56,758 bases of DNA from UPXZ01 sp018055865 (GTDB taxonomy: Bacteria > Bacteroidota > Bacteroidia > Bacteroidales > Paludibacteraceae). The stretch is from the NCBI GenBank assembly GCA_964292695.1, contig CAXYWB010000007.1, positions 1 to 56,758 on the forward strand. Reading direction: 5' to 3'. A program made the position numbers and the translations under genes. The first letter of the stretch is position 1, and every line of letters begins with the position of its first letter. The notes beneath the pieces are model-generated. The model was not told where the DNA came from and ran no database searches. It saw only the letters and a program-made list of their open reading frames with translations. Of this stretch, positions 22,612-32,053 are shown in pieces.

Positions 22612-24594
22612 ATGATTTTCGATTTAAGTTCAAAAATTACACTTGAACGCATACCTACGCGTTACTATCGTACTTCTGACCCGGTAGAGGCCATCCGCCA
22701 GACACGTTATGAAAAACTTCGGACTGAAATTTATGAGACTGATACAGAAGGTTCAGCTGTTGTAGCCCGCGAAATTGCAACACTCATTCGGGCAAAAGCC
22801 GAAAAAGGAATGGCTTGTGTACTGGGAATTCCCGGTGGCTCAACTCCGATGAAAGTATATAAAGAACTGGTAAAATTACACCAACGTGAAGGACTTTCGT
22901 TTAAAAATGTATTTATTTTTAATGTAAATGAATTTTTCCCGGTAAGGACGAAACAACATTCCAACGGCAAAATCCTGAGAGAATACCTGATTAATAAGGT
23001 GGATTTACCTGAAGGTCATTTTTTTACTCCAGATGAATCTATTACACGAGATAATGTGTTTGAATTTTGTCAGAATTATGAAGCTAAAATAGAAGAGTTA
23101 GGAGGATTGGATTATGTCATTGCTTCTATAGGAATGGTCGGAAATCTGGCATACAACGAACCCGGATCTCAAACCGGCTCTACTACCCGTCTTATGCTTC
23201 TGGATGCTCAGAGTCGAAGTGACCTGCAACAATTTTATCTATCCGCTGCTGATGTGCCTGAAAGTGCTATTACTATAGGAATTGCAACATTTCTGGCTGC
23301 ACGAAAAGTGGTTTTGCTGGTTTGGGGTGAAACTAAATCAAATGTTCTGAAAGACATCATTGAAGGTAAGGTGGATGATAAAGTACCTGCATCTTATCTT
23401 CAACTGCATAAAAATGCCTATGCGGTTGTAGATCTTACTGCTGCACAGCATCTTACACGCATCAGTCATCCCTGGTTGGTGAGTTCGTGCGAATGGAATG
23501 ATATGCTCACACGGCGTGCTATTGTGTGGCTATGCCAACAAACCGGAAAGCCCATTTTGAAACTCACCAATAAGGATTACAACCAGTTTGGACTTAATGA
23601 ACTTCTGGCATTGTATGGTTCGGCGTATAACGTTAATATTAAGATTTTCAATGACTTACAACGAACAATTACCGGGTGGCCAGGTGGTAAACCTAATGCA
23701 GATGACAGCAATCGTCCTGAGCGGGCAAAACCTTATCCTAAACGCGTAATCATTTTCAGTCCGCATCCGGATGATGATGTTATTTCGATGGGTGGTACTT
23801 TCCAGCGTTTGGTTGAGCAAAATCACGATGTTCACGTAGCTTATCAGACCTCCGGTAATATTGCAGTAGGCGATGATGAAGCTATTCGCTATCTGGCTTT
23901 GATGGGAAATGTCCTCGAACGTTTTGACCCGTCCGATAATATTCTGAAAGGAAAATATCAGGATATGTATCGTTTTCTGACCGAAGAAAAGAAAACCGGA
24001 GACGTTGACACTATCGATATACTTTATCTGAAGGGGAGAATTAGACGCGAAGAAGCCCGTGCAGCATGCCGCTATAACGGGGTACCCGAAGATCGTGTTC
24101 ATCATCTCGATTTGCCATTTTACGAAACCGGAAAAATCAAAAAGGGAGATATCTCTGAAAATGATGTGAATATTATCATTGAATTATTACAAGCTGTAAA
24201 ACCTCATCAGATATTTGTTGCCGGTGACCTTGCCGACCCGCATGGAACTCACAAAGTGTGTCTGGATGCAGCTTTGGCGGCTATTCACGAATTGAAGAAC
24301 GAGAGTTGGATGGATGATTGCCGCGTGTGGATGTACCGCGGAGCTTGGGCTGAGTGGGAAATTGATCATATTGAAATGGCCGTTCCGATTAGTCCGGAAG
24401 AGTTGCGACGTAAGCGTAATTCTATTCTGAAACATCAGTCTCAAATGGAAAGTGCACCTTTCCTCGGAAACGATGAACGACTTTTCTGGCAGCGCGCCGA
24501 AGAACGCAATCAGGCATCAGCCAACATGTACAGCAAACTTGGATTAGCGTCCTACGAAGCTATCGAGGCATTTGTAGAGTATAAGAAATTATAA
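22612..24594 (+). CDS. NagB-like / PIG-L deacetylase fusion (BT_0258 type)
   Basis: A 660-residue two-domain protein. The N-terminal part (about 30-290) is related to glucosamine-6-phosphate deaminase, but three active-site positions have changed: the first Asp is Asn106 (FNVNEF), and in the loop normally DGHIAFNEP the Asp and His are Val176 and Asn178 (MVGNLAYNEP), with Glu183 kept. The C-terminal part (about 365-640) is a PIG-L/LmbE deacetylase with an intact zinc motif SPHPDDD and DPHGTHK. So the deaminase part may bind but not convert a sugar phosphate, while the deacetylase looks active. An ATG at 22570 would add 14 residues that look like leader sequence; 22612 gives the length of the B. 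thetaiotaomicron relative. Confidence 0.88.
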   Translation: MIFDLSSKITLERIPTRYYRTSDPVEAIRQTRYEKLRTEIYETDTEGSAVVAREIATLIRAKAEKGMACVLGIPGGSTPMKVYKELVKLHQREGLSFKNVFIFNVNEFFPVRTKQHSNGKILREYLINKVDLPEGHFFTPDESITRDNVFEFCQNYEAKIEELGGLDYVIASIGMVGNLAYNEPGSQTGSTTRLMLLDAQSRSDLQQFYLSAADVPESAITIGIATFLAARKVVLLVWGETKSNVLKDIIEGKVDDKVPASYLQLHKNAYAVVDLTAAQHLTRISHPWLVSSCEWNDMLTRRAIVWLCQQTGKPILKLTNKDYNQFGLNELLALYGSAYNVNIKIFNDLQRTITGWPGGKPNADDSNRPERAKPYPKRVIIFSPHPDDDVISMGGTFQRLVEQNHDVHVAYQTSGNIAVGDDEAIRYLALMGNVLERFDPSDNILKGKYQDMYRFLTEEKKTGDVDTIDILYLKGRIRREEARAACRYNGVPEDRVHHLDLPFYETGKIKKGDISENDVNIIIELLQAVKPHQIFVAGDLADPHGTHKVCLDAALAAIHELKNESWMDDCRVWMYRGAWAEWEIDHIEMAVPISPEELRRKRNSILKHQSQMESAPFLGNDERLFWQRAEERNQASANMYSKLGLASYEAIEAFVEYKKL

Positions 24595-24622
24595 AATCCG
24601 GCTTTATCAGGTTTCGATTCAG

Positions 24623-24672
24623 AGAACGCTCATTTCAAACAGATTTGAGCGTTTTCTGTTTTTTTTTGCTCT
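24623..24672 (+). terminator. Terminator of the sialic acid operon
   Basis: AACGCTCA pairs with TGAGCGTT, followed by TTCTG and a long T-run. Confidence 0.8.
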
Positions 24673-24751
24673 TTTTTAATTTTATTTAACATATCCGATG
24701 CAGCGTTTTGGTGTAAAATTCCATCATATAATAAAGGCCAATATTTACTAC

Positions 24752-25150
24752 ATGGAAATAAAAATTAAAACCTCGTTATTGATTTTGCTTTTAACCTCGT
24801 TGTCATTGTGTAAAATGGGTTGCGAAAGCGAAAATGTGAATGATATAAGTCAGCTGATGAAGAATTGGACCCGATCTTACGAAGAAGAAACTCCGGGAAA
24901 GATGATGTTTCGTCCTTCTGATTTTAAGGAATTTACTCCGAGACGCTACAGACAGGTAATTCAATTCGGGAATAATTATAAATGCGTTTATTCGGTCTTA
25001 GCTCCTAACGATGCGCATCTCATGGCGGTAGGGACGTGGTATTATAATGAAGACGAAAAATTCATAATAATCAGAAACACCGAAAATGAAATTCTGTATA
25101 ATTATAAAGTTGATATTTTAGAAAAGAATAAGTTAGTCGTTACAAATTGA
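24752..25150 (+). CDS. Small lipoprotein of unknown function
   Basis: A 132-residue secreted protein. Residues 1-20 form a lipoprotein-type signal (LTSLSLC, Cys20; an alternative Cys lies at 24 in KMGC). The mature part (SYEEETPGKMMFRPSDFKEF... CVYSVLAPNDAH... GTWYYNEDEKFIII) looks like a small beta-rich lipocalin-like domain of the kind annotated as hypothetical in Bacteroidota. An in-frame ATG at 24698 would put 18 residues before the signal and is rejected. It stands alone between two terminators. Confidence 0.7.
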   Translation: MEIKIKTSLLILLLTSLSLCKMGCESENVNDISQLMKNWTRSYEEETPGKMMFRPSDFKEFTPRRYRQVIQFGNNYKCVYSVLAPNDAHLMAVGTWYYNEDEKFIIIRNTENEILYNYKVDILEKNKLVVTN

Positions 25151-25191
25151 TTCCCCATAATTTTTGTTTTATAAGTTTGTTTTTAGTTTGA

Positions 25192-25228
25192 GAAAAAGGC
25201 CCTGTTTGTGAGAACAGAGCCTTTTTTA
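25192..25228. terminator. Bidirectional terminator between the lipoprotein gene and nqrF
   Basis: AAAAAGGCCCTGTT and AACAGAGCCTTTTTT pair around TGTGAG, with A-run and T-run on the two sides. It serves both the small lipoprotein gene and the convergent nqr operon. Confidence 0.88.
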
Positions 25229-25254
25229 TCTTTTTATTGATTTTCTTAGATCGC

Positions 25255-26520
25255 TTACCCAAAATCGTCAAATCGCAGATTTTCTTTAGGAACACCCAGA
25301 TTCCAAAGCATATTTTCTACAGCTTTTGCCATAGGTCCGGGACCGCACATGTAGTATTCGATGTCTTCGGGAGCATCGTGATTGCTCAGATAAGTATCGT
25401 GAAGCACCTGATGAACAAATCCTGCGGTATATCTCACTCCGGCTGCATCGGCAGCAGGATCCGGACGGTCGAGTGCCAGGTGGAACGAGAAATTGGGGAA
25501 TTCTTTTTCCAGTTTCAGGAAGTCTTCCATATAGAATACCTCGTTCAATGCCCGGGCACCGTAATAGTATGAAATTTTACGGTCTTTAATTTTTAGAGTC
25601 CCAAGCAAGTGGAGTAAGTGCGAACGAAGCGGAGCCATACCTGCACCACCGCCAACGTAAATCATTTCGTTTTTCGTATCGAGTACCGGATGGAATTCGC
25701 CGAACGGACCGGAAACAAAGACTTTATCGCCCGGTTTCAGGTTGAAAATGTAGGAGGAAGCAATACCTGCAGGCACTTTAGCCCAGTTATTGGCTGCCTT
25801 GTCCCAGGGTGGAGTAGCTATACGTACGTTTAGCATTACGATATCTCCCTCGGCAGGGTGGTTGGCCATGGAATAGGCGCGCATGGTTTCGTCGGAATTG
25901 GAGGCGGTCAAATCCCACATCTTATACTTATCCCACTCGGGGCGAAAACGTTCCTCAACATCGAATTCGTTGTATTTCAGGTTGTATTTCGGAATATCGA
26001 TTTGAATGTAACTTCCAGAAACGAAGTTCAAATGTTCGCCTGCAGGTAGTTTAACCTTAAATTCCTTAATGAATGTTGCCACATTATGGTTTGATATCAC
26101 TTCGCATTCCCATTTCTTAATATCCAGGATGGAAGGATTGACTTTGATGGCAAGGTCGTTTTTTACCTTCACCTGACAACCAAGCCTCCAGTTGTCCTTT
26201 ATTTCTTTGCGTGAGAAATGGACTGCTTCCGTGGGTAATATCTCGCCGGCTCCGGAATCTACCTGGCAGCGGCACTCAGCACAGGTTGCACCGCCACCGC
26301 ATGCTGACGGGAGAAATATATTGTTGACAGCCAGTGTGTTAAGCAAACTTCCGCCTGCTTCAGTGGTAATTACTTTGTCGTCGTTGATAGTGATTTTTAC
26401 CTCACCGGATTGTACCAGATAGTTTTTTGCAGCGATTAGTATCACCACCAGTAAAAGTATTACGATTAAAAAAACCGCTAAACTGGCAAAAATAGCTGTA
26501 GAATTAATAGCTAATATCAT
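25255..26520 (-). CDS. nqrF: Na+-translocating NADH:quinone reductase subunit F
   Basis: The 421-residue NADH-oxidising subunit. One membrane helix (about 8-31), then a plant-type 2Fe-2S domain with Cys74, Cys80, Cys83 and Cys115 (SACGGGATCAEC and RLGCQ), then FAD domain (RAYSMAN) and NADH domain (GGGAGMAPLRSH; CGPGPM). Electrons pass from NADH through FAD and the iron-sulfur centre to the flavins of NqrB and NqrC. Last gene of nqrABCDEF; the window therefore holds the full six-gene operon in the usual order. Confidence 0.97.
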   Translation of the reverse strand: MILAINSTAIFASLAVFLIVILLLVVILIAAKNYLVQSGEVKITINDDKVITTEAGGSLLNTLAVNNIFLPSACGGGATCAECRCQVDSGAGEILPTEAVHFSRKEIKDNWRLGCQVKVKNDLAIKVNPSILDIKKWECEVISNHNVATFIKEFKVKLPAGEHLNFVSGSYIQIDIPKYNLKYNEFDVEERFRPEWDKYKMWDLTASNSDETMRAYSMANHPAEGDIVMLNVRIATPPWDKAANNWAKVPAGIASSYIFNLKPGDKVFVSGPFGEFHPVLDTKNEMIYVGGGAGMAPLRSHLLHLLGTLKIKDRKISYYYGARALNEVFYMEDFLKLEKEFPNFSFHLALDRPDPAADAAGVRYTAGFVHQVLHDTYLSNHDAPEDIEYYMCGPGPMAKAVENMLWNLGVPKENLRFDDFG

Positions 26521-26556
26521 TGTGTATATCTAATTATTATGGGGCTGGTTAGTTAA

Positions 26557-27174
26557 TTATATTTTCAATCCGGAGAATGCTAAAAATGCAATACCCATCA
26601 AAGCCACTGTAATAAAGGTAATTCCTAATCCGCGTAAGGGTTTCGGAACGTTGGAGTATTCCATTTTCTCACGTATGGCAGCCAGACCTACAATAGCAAG
26701 TAGCCAACCCACACCCGATCCAAGTGCATACGAAGTAGCTTCTCCAATGTTAACAAATGCACGCTGTTGCATAAAAAGTGATCCACCCATGATGGCACAG
26801 TTAACTGCAATTAAGGGAAGGAAAATCCCCAAAGAGGCATACAACGATGGAGTGAATTTTTCAACTATCATTTCTACCAGTTGCACAATGGCTGCAATTA
26901 CTGCTATGAATAAAATAAATGCAAGATAGCTTAAATCCAAGGACTTCAGTGCCGGACTCAGCCATGCCAAAGCACCTTCTTTCAGCACGTAATTTTCAAG
27001 CAGATAATTGACCGGCAATGTAATAAACAGAACAAAGATTACTGCCAGACCTAAACCGAGTGAAGTCTTTACATTTCTGGAAACTGCTAAGTAAGAGCAC
27101 ATTCCCAAAAAGTAAGCGAAAATCATATTGTCAACAAAAATTGACTTTACGAATATGTTGGCTATATTTTCCAT
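26557..27174 (-). CDS. nqrE: Na+-translocating NADH:quinone reductase subunit E
   Basis: Integral membrane subunit of 205 residues with six predicted helices. MENIANIFVKSIFVDNMIFA and the Cys in FLGMCSYLAVS (one of the two cysteines that hold an iron centre with NqrD) are conserved. An upstream TTG at 27192 would add MTPTIY, but the ATG at 27172-27174 gives the family start. Confidence 0.96.
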   Translation of the reverse strand: MENIANIFVKSIFVDNMIFAYFLGMCSYLAVSRNVKTSLGLGLAVIFVLFITLPVNYLLENYVLKEGALAWLSPALKSLDLSYLAFILFIAVIAAIVQLVEMIVEKFTPSLYASLGIFLPLIAVNCAIMGGSLFMQQRAFVNIGEATSYALGSGVGWLLAIVGLAAIREKMEYSNVPKPLRGLGITFITVALMGIAFLAFSGLKI

Positions 27175-27193
27175 ATAAATAGTAGGTGTCAAA

Positions 27194-27829
27194 TTAATTT
27201 TTTTCCTGTAATTCTTTGTTTTTTGCCCGCTGAATCCATATAATGCAAGCTACCAGAATCAGTGCCATTGGAGGCATTACCATCAGGCCATTATTTACAT
27301 ATCCGGCTGTATAAAGCGCTTGTGGGATAATCTGAATGCCGAAAAAAGTGCCGGATCCTAATAATTCGCGGAAGAATCCAACAGCGACTAAAATCCATGC
27401 GTATCCGAATCCGTTGCCCAATCCATCTAGGAATGATTCCCAAGGTTTGTTGCTCATGGCAAATGCTTCCAATCGTCCCATCAGGATGCAGTTTGTAATA
27501 ATCAGACCGATGTATACCGAAAGCTGTACGCTCACATCGTAAGCAAATGCTTTGAGAAACTCACTAACAACAGTAACCAGAGCAGCTACTACTACTAGCT
27601 GAACAATAATACGAATACGGTTTGGAATTGTATTTCTCAATAATGAAATAATAACATTGGACAAAGCCACGATGATGGTAACTGAAATACCCATAACCAG
27701 CGCAGGTTCTAATTTGGCAGTTACAGCCAATGCTGAGCATATACCTAATACTTGTATTGTTATCGGGTTATTTTTATTCAATGGTCCTGCCAAAACCTCT
27801 TTTGACTTAGCTGAAAGTAATTTACTCAT
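27194..27829 (-). CDS. nqrD: Na+-translocating NADH:quinone reductase subunit D
   Basis: Membrane subunit of 211 residues, homologous to NqrE, with six predicted helices. QVLGICSALAVT carries the conserved cysteine that pairs with NqrE's around the intramembrane iron centre; a second is in TNCILMGRLEAFAM. Its start overlaps the stop of nqrC by four bases. Confidence 0.96.
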   Translation of the reverse strand: MSKLLSAKSKEVLAGPLNKNNPITIQVLGICSALAVTAKLEPALVMGISVTIIVALSNVIISLLRNTIPNRIRIIVQLVVVAALVTVVSEFLKAFAYDVSVQLSVYIGLIITNCILMGRLEAFAMSNKPWESFLDGLGNGFGYAWILVAVGFFRELLGSGTFFGIQIIPQALYTAGYVNNGLMVMPPMALILVACIIWIQRAKNKELQEKN

Positions 27830-28548
27830 TGTTGTGTGCCTCCTGTAACCGTTTGTTGTAGAAATGATTCATACTGTCCAATGCTGTTGAGCAACATTGT
27901 TTCCACACCTTTACTTGTGATTGTTCCACCTGAAATTCCGTCCACGTAGTCTTTTCCTTCGGCGTTTTGTCCGGGTTTTACTATTGCAATTGAAACAAAT
28001 TTGTTGTCTGCATCTTTTATTTTCTTTCCTACAAATTCATTTTGAAATTTCTTATAAGCAATTTCTGCTCCTAATCCGGGTGTTTCGCTGGCATGCGAAA
28101 AAAAGGTTCCAAACACAGAATTTTTGTCATCGTTGAAAGCCACATAACCCCAGATCGGGCCCCAAAGTCCGGCTCCCCGAAGCGAAAGAATGTATTTTGA
28201 TTTCCCTTCAACAGTAGCTACATAAACGGGCAGTTCACGTTTTTCCATCGGTTTACTCAGTTCTTTGGCAATGTCAATTTCAAAAGCCTTTTCACGGGAA
28301 TCAGAAATCACTTCACCTTTTGAATTAACAACCATTCCTGCTGTAATATATTGATTGTAAAGTGCTTCTGCATCTTCTCCTTCGGTAGAAATATTGAGTG
28401 AACTCAATATTTGTTTCTTTTTGTCCAGTTTTACGTTGCTGGTTTGCTTTTCTTTAAGTGCTCCTGATACCAAAGCCAGCAACAAGGCCACTATCACCAC
28501 CATGATGGCAGCGTAGGTAATTGTATAACTATTTTTATTTGTATTCAT
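27826..28548 (-). CDS. nqrC: Na+-translocating NADH:quinone reductase subunit C
   Basis: A 240-residue subunit with one N-terminal helix (about 9-31) and a periplasmic FMN-binding domain. The flavinylation motif Dxx(S/T)GAT appears as DGISGGT at 203-209, so the covalent FMN should sit on Thr209; the Ala of the motif is a Gly here. Flavin transfer needs an ApbE protein, not in this window. Confidence 0.96.
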   Translation of the reverse strand: MNTNKNSYTITYAAIMVVIVALLLALVSGALKEKQTSNVKLDKKKQILSSLNISTEGEDAEALYNQYITAGMVVNSKGEVISDSREKAFEIDIAKELSKPMEKRELPVYVATVEGKSKYILSLRGAGLWGPIWGYVAFNDDKNSVFGTFFSHASETPGLGAEIAYKKFQNEFVGKKIKDADNKFVSIAIVKPGQNAEGKDYVDGISGGTITSKGVETMLLNSIGQYESFLQQTVTGGTQQ

Positions 28549-28563
28549 GTTGATTCAAATCCT

Positions 28564-29769
28564 TTACTTGTTGGCTACTCTTTTCAAACGTCGTTTAATA
28601 TTGCTGTCGACGACGTAAAAATCAATCAATGGTGCAAAAATGTTCATCAGCAGAATGGCGAGCATCATGCCTTCAGCATAACCGGGGTTGAGTACGCGGA
28701 TAATAATAGCCAAAGCTCCGATAAAAAAGCCGTAAATCCATTTTCCGGTTTCGGTGCGAGAAGCTGTAACAGGGTCGGTAGCCATAAATACAGCACCGAA
28801 TGCAAATCCACCTAATGCTAAATGCCAAAACCAGGGAAGGTTAGCGGCTGCAGTGTCGGGTCCGAACTGATTGAATATCAATCCCATCAGGGCACCACCT
28901 GCAAAAACAGAAAGCATTATCTTCCAGTTTGCAACCCTTGTTATCAATAGTATTAAAGCACCAATAGCAATAGCAATTACGGATGTTTCGCCTATCGAAC
29001 CGGGAATTAAACCAATAACTGAATCCAGCAGTGAGAAAGGTTGGCCAAACATATTGACTACAGTCGTATCTGTTGTAGTAGCAGTAGCTATTTGTCCGAG
29101 AGGTGTAGCTCCCGAAAATCCGTCAACTACCGATCCGCTTCCGAGTCCGAATGTGCTTCCGGTCCGAATCCATACCTGGTCGCCCGACATGGATTGCGGA
29201 TAAGCAAAAAACAGAAACGCACGCGTTACAAGTGCCACGTTGAAGATGTTCATGCCGGTTCCTCCGAAAACTTCTTTGGCAAAAATGACTGCAAACGCGG
29301 TAGCTACTGCAACCATCCAAAGCGGTGTGTCAATCGGAACAATTAACGGAATAAGCATCCCCGTAACCAGAAAACCTTCCTGAACTTCTTCTTTGCGGAT
29401 TTGAGCCCCGGCAAATTCGATACTCAACCCAACGCCGTATGAAACCACAATAAGAGGAAGAACTGCCAGAAGTCCGTACACAAACATGGAAAAGAATCCT
29501 GCTTCTGCTTCACCAATGGCATTGAAATGCTGGTATCCAACATTATACATTCCGAAAAGCAGAGCCGGAATGAGCGCAATGACCACCATGATCATGGTAC
29601 GTTTACTGTCAACGGCATCGTGAATATGGGCTCCCTGCCGTTTTGATGTGGTATTCGGGACAAATAAAAAGGTCTCAAACGCGTCGAAAGTGGAGTGTAA
29701 TTTCTCGAATTTTCCGCCCGGAGTGAAATTTGGTTTTATTTTGTCAACAAATTTTCTTAATGAATTCAT
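28564..29769 (-). CDS. nqrB: Na+-translocating NADH:quinone reductase subunit B
   Basis: Membrane subunit of 401 residues with about ten helices; binds one covalent FMN and riboflavin and forms the sodium path. The flavinylation motif DGFSGAT at 216-222 puts FMN on Thr222. It starts 150 bases downstream of nqrA, a wide gap for this operon. Confidence 0.97.
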   Translation of the reverse strand: MNSLRKFVDKIKPNFTPGGKFEKLHSTFDAFETFLFVPNTTSKRQGAHIHDAVDSKRTMIMVVIALIPALLFGMYNVGYQHFNAIGEAEAGFFSMFVYGLLAVLPLIVVSYGVGLSIEFAGAQIRKEEVQEGFLVTGMLIPLIVPIDTPLWMVAVATAFAVIFAKEVFGGTGMNIFNVALVTRAFLFFAYPQSMSGDQVWIRTGSTFGLGSGSVVDGFSGATPLGQIATATTTDTTVVNMFGQPFSLLDSVIGLIPGSIGETSVIAIAIGALILLITRVANWKIMLSVFAGGALMGLIFNQFGPDTAAANLPWFWHLALGGFAFGAVFMATDPVTASRTETGKWIYGFFIGALAIIIRVLNPGYAEGMMLAILLMNIFAPLIDFYVVDSNIKRRLKRVANK

Positions 29770-29780
29770 AATTTGAATGT

Positions 29781-29806
29781 GCCCCCTGATTCCCTCTTGA
29801 GGGGAT
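29781..29806. repeat. CTAAATCCCC-family repeat between nqrA and nqrB
   Basis: CCCCCTGATTCCCTCTTGAG followed by GGGATA is a divergent unit of the dispersed palindrome. It occupies the 150-base nqrA-nqrB gap, which is otherwise featureless. Confidence 0.5.
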
Positions 29807-29919
29807 ATCTTTGAGGTTTATTAGATTGTTAATCGTATCCTGAATTTCTGTTTTATTTAGCTGTTTTAATTTTCCTCTTTCTGATATAAAAAAAATACTG
29901 AAAGGGTATGGACAAGGAT

Positions 29920-31272
29920 TTACTCCACCTCATTCTTCAGAAAATCCAGCGCTTCGCGAACGATGGCCTGAAGTGGTAATTTGGATGTGTCAACAAATTC
30001 ACACAGTGCAAAATCTTCGGGAGCCACTTCGTAGGCACCCAGATTTTCCATGCGGTCAATGTTTTTGGCAATCATTGCTTTGATGAGCTGTTCGGGCAGT
30101 ATGTCCATCGGAAATACTTTGTCCCACTCGCCCGACATGATGATAGCGCGTGGTCCGCCAAGCAAGCGGGCATCGTATTTGAACTTTTTACGCGGAAGCA
30201 GTTTGGTGAAAAACATGTTGCTCGCACTGAATTTATTCAGTCGCGGCATAGCCCAGCCAAAGAGTTCGTGTGTTTCGCCTCCATCGTCAATCACGCTGAT
30301 TTGTGAAGCGTAAGGGGTTAGAAATCCGTTTTCGCTTATTTGTATGCCGGTAAGCAGGTTACCGCTCACATATCTCAGCGGATAGCTTGTTTTTTTCAGA
30401 TTTCCTTTTACAATGTCTGTTATGCTGTTTCCGGCGATGGTTTCAAAATATTGCGGATTTTCAACTTCGGGTCCGGTCAGTGCAATCGTTTTTGTCATAT
30501 CCACCACACCTTTCGAAAACAGCCGACCCATAATGACAACATCCTGGGGGTTGATGGTCCATACGACTTCGCCCTTGTTTATCGGATTCACTTTGTTGAT
30601 TTGCACACCTGCATTTCCGGCCGGATGTACGCCTGTGAAAATAGTTGTTTCAACTCCTTTTGCTGTAGCGAAAATGGAGTTGGCCGATTTTAATCCGATA
30701 TGAATTTTTCCGGTAGTTAACTTGGAAAGTACATCCAAACCTGCCTGGAAATCATTCATTTTATCCTTCATCACATACTCATAATCAGGTGCAAGAGGTG
30801 CCGAGTCAAATCCTGAAATAAAAATGGCTTTTGGTGTACGGTCCGGATTGGCAATGGTGTCGTACGGACGTTGTTTAATGTAAACCCATAAACCCGAATT
30901 CAGCAAGGTCGATTTAATTTCGTCTGCCGTAAGTGAGGAGGTTTTTTTTACTCCGAATTTCAGAAATTCAAGCTGAGAATTCACATCGATCAGTATGCTC
31001 ATCACTTTACGTCTTTCGCCGCGCTTTATTTCGCGTATACTCCCACTCACCGGCGATACGAATTTCATGCTTTCGTAATTTTTATTGTAAAAAAGCGGAG
31101 TGCCGGCTTTGATAGCCTCTCCTTCTTTTACAGTAATTTTTGGAGTAATGCCGTGGAAGTGATCAGGTTTAATTTCGATAACGCCGGAAGGTTGGATTTT
31201 AACTGTTTTTTCGACGGCTTTGCCATCAATTTTTATATCCAGTCCTTTGCTTAATTTAATAGTATTTGCCAT
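29920..31272 (-). CDS. nqrA: Na+-translocating NADH:quinone reductase subunit A
   Basis: A 450-residue cytoplasmic-side subunit, first gene of the operon. It begins MANTIKLSKGLDIKIDGKA and has the barrel-sandwich region GVIEIKPDHFHGITPKI. The subunit takes part in quinone binding. A TTG at 31281 would add three residues; ATG 31270-31272 is the family start. Confidence 0.96.
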   Translation of the reverse strand: MANTIKLSKGLDIKIDGKAVEKTVKIQPSGVIEIKPDHFHGITPKITVKEGEAIKAGTPLFYNKNYESMKFVSPVSGSIREIKRGERRKVMSILIDVNSQLEFLKFGVKKTSSLTADEIKSTLLNSGLWVYIKQRPYDTIANPDRTPKAIFISGFDSAPLAPDYEYVMKDKMNDFQAGLDVLSKLTTGKIHIGLKSANSIFATAKGVETTIFTGVHPAGNAGVQINKVNPINKGEVVWTINPQDVVIMGRLFSKGVVDMTKTIALTGPEVENPQYFETIAGNSITDIVKGNLKKTSYPLRYVSGNLLTGIQISENGFLTPYASQISVIDDGGETHELFGWAMPRLNKFSASNMFFTKLLPRKKFKYDARLLGGPRAIIMSGEWDKVFPMDILPEQLIKAMIAKNIDRMENLGAYEVAPEDFALCEFVDTSKLPLQAIVREALDFLKNEVE

Positions 31273-31312
31273 CAAAACCAATAGTTAAATTTTTTTTGCG
31301 TAAAAAACGTTG

Positions 31313-31320
31313 CAAAGATA
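31313..31320 (-). promoter_or_regulatory. -7 element of the nqr operon
   Basis: Read on the minus strand the sequence is TATCTTTG, an exact TAnnTTTG match, 41 bases before the nqrA start. The -33 position has no clear TTTG. Confidence 0.6.
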
Positions 31321-31423
31321 GTTTTTAAATTTCGATTAATAAAGATTTTTTTCAGTAATTTGACTTAACAATATAGAACTATTCTAGAAACTAATCAGCT
31401 GTTATTTCAGAGAAATGTTTTTT

Positions 31424-32053
31424 TCACAAACTCAAAAAATAATCTGTTAATTCTGTGAAAGAATCAAACCTGAGAGCATATTCATCCGTATAACCAAATC
31501 CGTATGCAACCAAAACGAATGGAACTCCGGCTAATCGGGATTCACGGCTGTCGGATGCCGTATCGCCTACGTAAACCGTTGACTGTAAGCTGTTACGCTC
31601 TGTCAGCAGTTTCATATTATGGCTTTTTGATTGCAGGTTTTGACCGTGTTCCATATAATCGGTTATCAGATGTGCTGTTTTTGTATATTTCATGAAATTG
31701 ACCAAACCATCTTTTTCACAATTGCTCAACAGAAAAAGTTTGTATTTTTTTGAAAGTTTTTCCAAGCCTTCCAATACGCCGGGGTAAATTATCGGTTGCA
31801 TGGATTCAAGTAAATTCTGATAACTCTCAATTACCGCACCGAACAGGTTATCCTGTTCACTTTCAGAGCTTTCGGGGAGAACTGCATTCAACATAACTCT
31901 TGCTTCTTTACCCATCAGGCTGAGCAAATCATCACGGGTTACCCGCACGTTGTGTCCCGTTTTTTCCAATCCGTTGTTCCAGGCTCTGACGTAAGAGTTT
32001 ACATTGTCCCAAAGCGTGCCATCCATGTCGAATATCAGGCTGTCAGCGTTCAT
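31424..32053 (-). CDS. HAD-superfamily hydrolase (phosphoglycolate phosphatase-like)
   Basis: A 209-residue cytoplasmic phosphatase. Motif I is FDMDGTLWD (residues 8-16), motif II is LLSNCEK near 115, motif III a Lys near 144 and motif IV VGDTASDSRES near 163. The helical cap between motifs I and II marks the Gph/beta-phosphoglucomutase-like subgroup; the substrate cannot be told. Its ATG overlaps the stop of the EamA gene (ATGA), so the two are translationally coupled. Confidence 0.88.
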   Translation of the reverse strand: MNADSLIFDMDGTLWDNVNSYVRAWNNGLEKTGHNVRVTRDDLLSLMGKEARVMLNAVLPESSESEQDNLFGAVIESYQNLLESMQPIIYPGVLEGLEKLSKKYKLFLLSNCEKDGLVNFMKYTKTAHLITDYMEHGQNLQSKSHNMKLLTERNSLQSTVYVGDTASDSRESRLAGVPFVLVAYGFGYTDEYALRFDSFTELTDYFLSL

